From: an uncultured Actinomycetes bacterium
GTDB taxonomy: Bacteria; Actinomycetota; Actinomycetes; Nanopelagicales; Nanopelagicaceae
Length of the DNA: 6,314 nucleotides
Assembly: GCA_903890345.1 (NCBI GenBank)
Contig: CAITAV010000160.1
Location: 1 to 6,314, forward strand
Direction: 5' to 3'
The notes under the pieces were generated by a model. It was given only the letters and a program-made list of their open reading frames with translations. It was not told the origin of the DNA and made no database searches. Shown here one piece after another: positions 5,805 to 6,314 of this stretch. Both the position numbers and the translations under genes were made by a program. The first letter of the stretch is position 1. Every line of letters begins with the position of its first letter.

Positions 5805-6314
5805 ATGTTTACAAGCAATAGCCACAAAGTTACGGCTGCAGTAACAGCTGCACTCCTTGCCCTATCACTGAGCGCATGCGGTGGAGGAACCGAAACTGAG
5901 ACAACAACAGCAGCCGAAGGTGAAGCGCTTGTAAACACAGTTGAAGAAGAAGCACAAGCAAAAGGTGCATTTGATGCAGCGGTTGTAACTCCCGATAAAA
6001 ACTCTTTTACAGTGACATCACCTGCAAAATTCACACCAGGAAAATTTGCGGCCGGTCAGTTACCAGGACAAGTTAATCAACGCTTCAACGTAACAGTGAG
6101 CAATGGATCAGGTGCTGAACTTGATCTTGCGACTTTAATTATTAAAGGAACAACAACTGCTGGTGCATGTGTAGATATTTTTGACGGCGACGCCAAAATG
6201 GATGGTGCACCACAAACTCCACTTGCAGCCGGTGCATCGATTTCATTTGCATGGGGGATTTCTTGTCCAGGTGCGCCAGGAGATGAACTCACAGTTGTGC
6301 TGACAAATAACGCA
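5805..6314 (+). CDS. Secreted lipoprotein of unknown function, DUF4352-like fold suspected (3' end cut by window edge)
   Basis: The frame is open for 170 codons from the ATG at 5805 to the window edge, so the C-terminus is missing. Residues 1-24 form a lipoprotein signal peptide ending in the lipobox L-S-A-C, with the lipidated cysteine at C25. An acidic, Thr/Glu/Ala-rich linker follows (29-55 or so), as often tethers a surface domain. From about residue 67 the pattern SFTVTSPAKFTPGKFA, then QRFNVTVSNGSGAELDLATL, resembles the Ig-like DUF4352 group (NVTVxNxS strands). C122 and C154 could pair as a disulfide. The role is not known. It is transcribed away from the peptide importer and starts with its own ribosome site, so a link to transport is only positional. 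The lipoprotein call is strong; the domain call is tentative and made from memory of the family pattern. Confidence 0.88.
   Translation, partial: MFTSNSHKVTAAVTAALLALSLSACGGGTETETTTAAEGEALVNTVEEEAQAKGAFDAAVVTPDKNSFTVTSPAKFTPGKFAAGQLPGQVNQRFNVTVSNGSGAELDLATLIIKGTTTAGACVDIFDGDAKMDGAPQTPLAAGASISFAWGISCPGAPGDELTVVLTNNA

Noticed and set aside
1..6314. tRNA, rRNA, CRISPR array, insertion sequence or attachment site
   Set aside because: The window is almost fully coding with short gaps; I saw no terminal inverted repeats, regularly spaced repeats, transposase-like frames or tRNA-like folds.

Overview
The window holds most of one operon on the minus strand and the start of one gene on the plus strand. 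The operon encodes a peptide/nickel-family (Dpp/Opp-type) ABC importer. In the direction of transcription (high to low coordinates) the genes are a DppC-type permease (5729-4761), a family-5 substrate-binding protein (4659-2902), a DppB-type permease (2797-1805), a DppD-type ATPase (1805-771) and a DppF-type ATPase (771-1, running off the left edge). A divergent plus-strand gene (5805 to the right edge) encodes a lipoprotein of unknown function.

Organism: the proteins look actinobacterial. Features that read this way to me are the binding-protein segments ITCEHIQYGASRVFATDVIT and NTGIPSNSAKTWKFTLRPG, the PGTGRD form of the DppC N-terminal motif, and a likely leaderless permease gene. The base composition is much lower in GC than in Streptomyces or Mycobacterium (mid-40s percent by eye), and the gaps are short: 104, 101 and 75 nt. 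This combination suggests a streamlined low-GC aquatic actinobacterium, such as the Nanopelagicales (acI) group. That placement is inference from composition and family resemblance, not a database match.

How it works: the exported binding protein would capture peptides or peptide-like ligands outside the membrane and deliver them to a B-C permease heterodimer driven by a D-F ATPase heterodimer. All five parts are intact as far as the window shows, with complete Walker A, signature, Walker B and H-loop motifs in both ATPases. B-D and D-F are joined by one-base TAATG stop/start overlaps. A strong 11-bp hairpin separates the binding-protein gene from dppB and probably sets unequal expression. 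The 75-nt gap between dppC and the lipoprotein gene carries overlapping -10-like elements on opposite strands.

Overall this is a fairly ordinary nutrient-uptake locus. I found no evidence of a novel defence, mobile or RNA-based system. The points worth a second look are the C-A-B-D-F gene order, the binding protein's lack of a lipobox, the hairpin, the compact divergent promoter, the cysteine patterns and the uncharacterised lipoprotein.
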